Assembly (NCBI GenBank): GCA_963822905.1
Contig: CAWGJF010000001.1
Coordinates: 1-64,000, forward strand
Direction of reading: 5' to 3'
DNA from: CAWGJF01 sp963822905
GTDB lineage: Bacteria > Bacteroidota > Ignavibacteria > Ignavibacteriales > Ignavibacteriaceae
DNA length: 64,000 nt
The translations under genes were made by a program, and so were the position numbers. Under the pieces are notes generated by a model. It was not told the DNA's origin and ran no database searches. It was given only the letters and a program-made list of their open reading frames with translations. Every line of letters starts with the position of its first letter. The stretch's first letter is position 1. Positions 63,945-64,000 of the stretch are shown here, one piece after another.

Positions 63945-64000
63945 ATGCCAAGAAAACCGTGGAAACAATATCCCCGGAGTACTAGCTTACGAAACTGGCT
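63945..64000 (+). CDS. Possible start of a gene cut by the window end
   Basis: An ATG at 63945 opens a frame (MPRKPWKQYPRSTSLRNW) that is still open at the last base. A weak AAGAGATAA lies upstream. The basic start is suggestive of a DNA- or RNA-binding protein, but 18 codons cannot decide it. Confidence 0.3.
   Translation, partial: MPRKPWKQYPRSTSLRNW

Noticed and set aside
1..64000. tRNA, rRNA or CRISPR array anywhere in the window
   Set aside because: No T-loop or acceptor pattern, rRNA-like block or regularly spaced direct repeat was noticed. This was a reading by eye; a covariance-model scan would be decisive.

Overview
The window looks like a chromosomal stretch of a low-GC bacterium of the Bacteroidota/Chlorobiota/Ignavibacteriota group, most probably an Ignavibacteria member. 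The reasons are inferred from sequence alone. Five secreted proteins end in a type IX secretion (T9SS) sorting domain with the NYPNPFNPSTKI-type motif. Several genes encode YCF48/BNR-type propeller proteins, a tricorn-like S41 protease and a VPS10-like propeller. ECF sigma factors sit next to small membrane proteins. No rRNA, tRNA or CRISPR array was recognised.

The first ~17 kb is an accessory, repeat-rich and partly decayed compartment. It holds a YgeA-type racemase, a REP-associated tyrosine transposase (RAYT) with a REP-like hairpin inside its own reading frame, and an arylamine N-acetyltransferase. A four-gene module at 2735-5767 (unknown protein, ParA-like ATPase, RelA/SpoT-type synthetase, HNH endonuclease) is destroyed by many frameshifts and stops. 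A DarT/DarG toxin-antitoxin pair follows, with DarT broken by one base and DarG intact. DarTG lies between what look like the two ends of a second HNH gene. Two paralogous DUF559/Vsr-like nuclease genes flank this ~6 kb part in direct orientation. Next come a frameshifted T9SS-secreted protein, TfoX-N and TonB-C proteins, an unusual gene pair sharing an SGRP(N/D)P domain (one with a putative cysteine-hydrolase domain), a stress-type coiled-coil protein and a frameshifted APC permease-USP fusion. Intergenic palindromic repeats are frequent here and rare afterwards.

From ~17.9 to ~35 kb the genes are mostly intact envelope and secretion functions: a two-CW protein, an outer-membrane barrel plus lipoprotein, two ECF sigma factor modules, LamG- and YCF48-type T9SS cargo, the tricorn homologue, a DUF4234 protein and a VPS10-like protein. 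A secreted MEMO-family protein then sits downstream of a complete RND efflux operon (membrane fusion protein, permease, TolC) on the minus strand.

From ~41.9 to ~53 kb there is a coherent regulatory and transport unit: a Cache-HAMP-GAF-PAS histidine kinase, an NtrC-type sigma54 activator, a sequence with the features of a -24/-12 promoter, then a porin-like protein, a Liv-type ABC transporter (binding protein, two permeases, two ATPases) and a CBS-ACT protein. The simplest model is that the kinase senses a small ligand and the regulator turns on its uptake through sigma54.

The last ~11 kb holds a PAS histidine kinase, a four-gene cluster of two paralogous lipoproteins followed by two paralogous 412-residue TPR proteins, a DMT-type transporter, a two-CW/metallopeptidase remnant, a cytochrome c lipoprotein, another T9SS cargo protein and a DUF2461 protein. 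The candidates for undescribed biology are the decayed ParA/RelA/HNH module, the SGRP-domain pair and the lipoprotein/TPR quartet.
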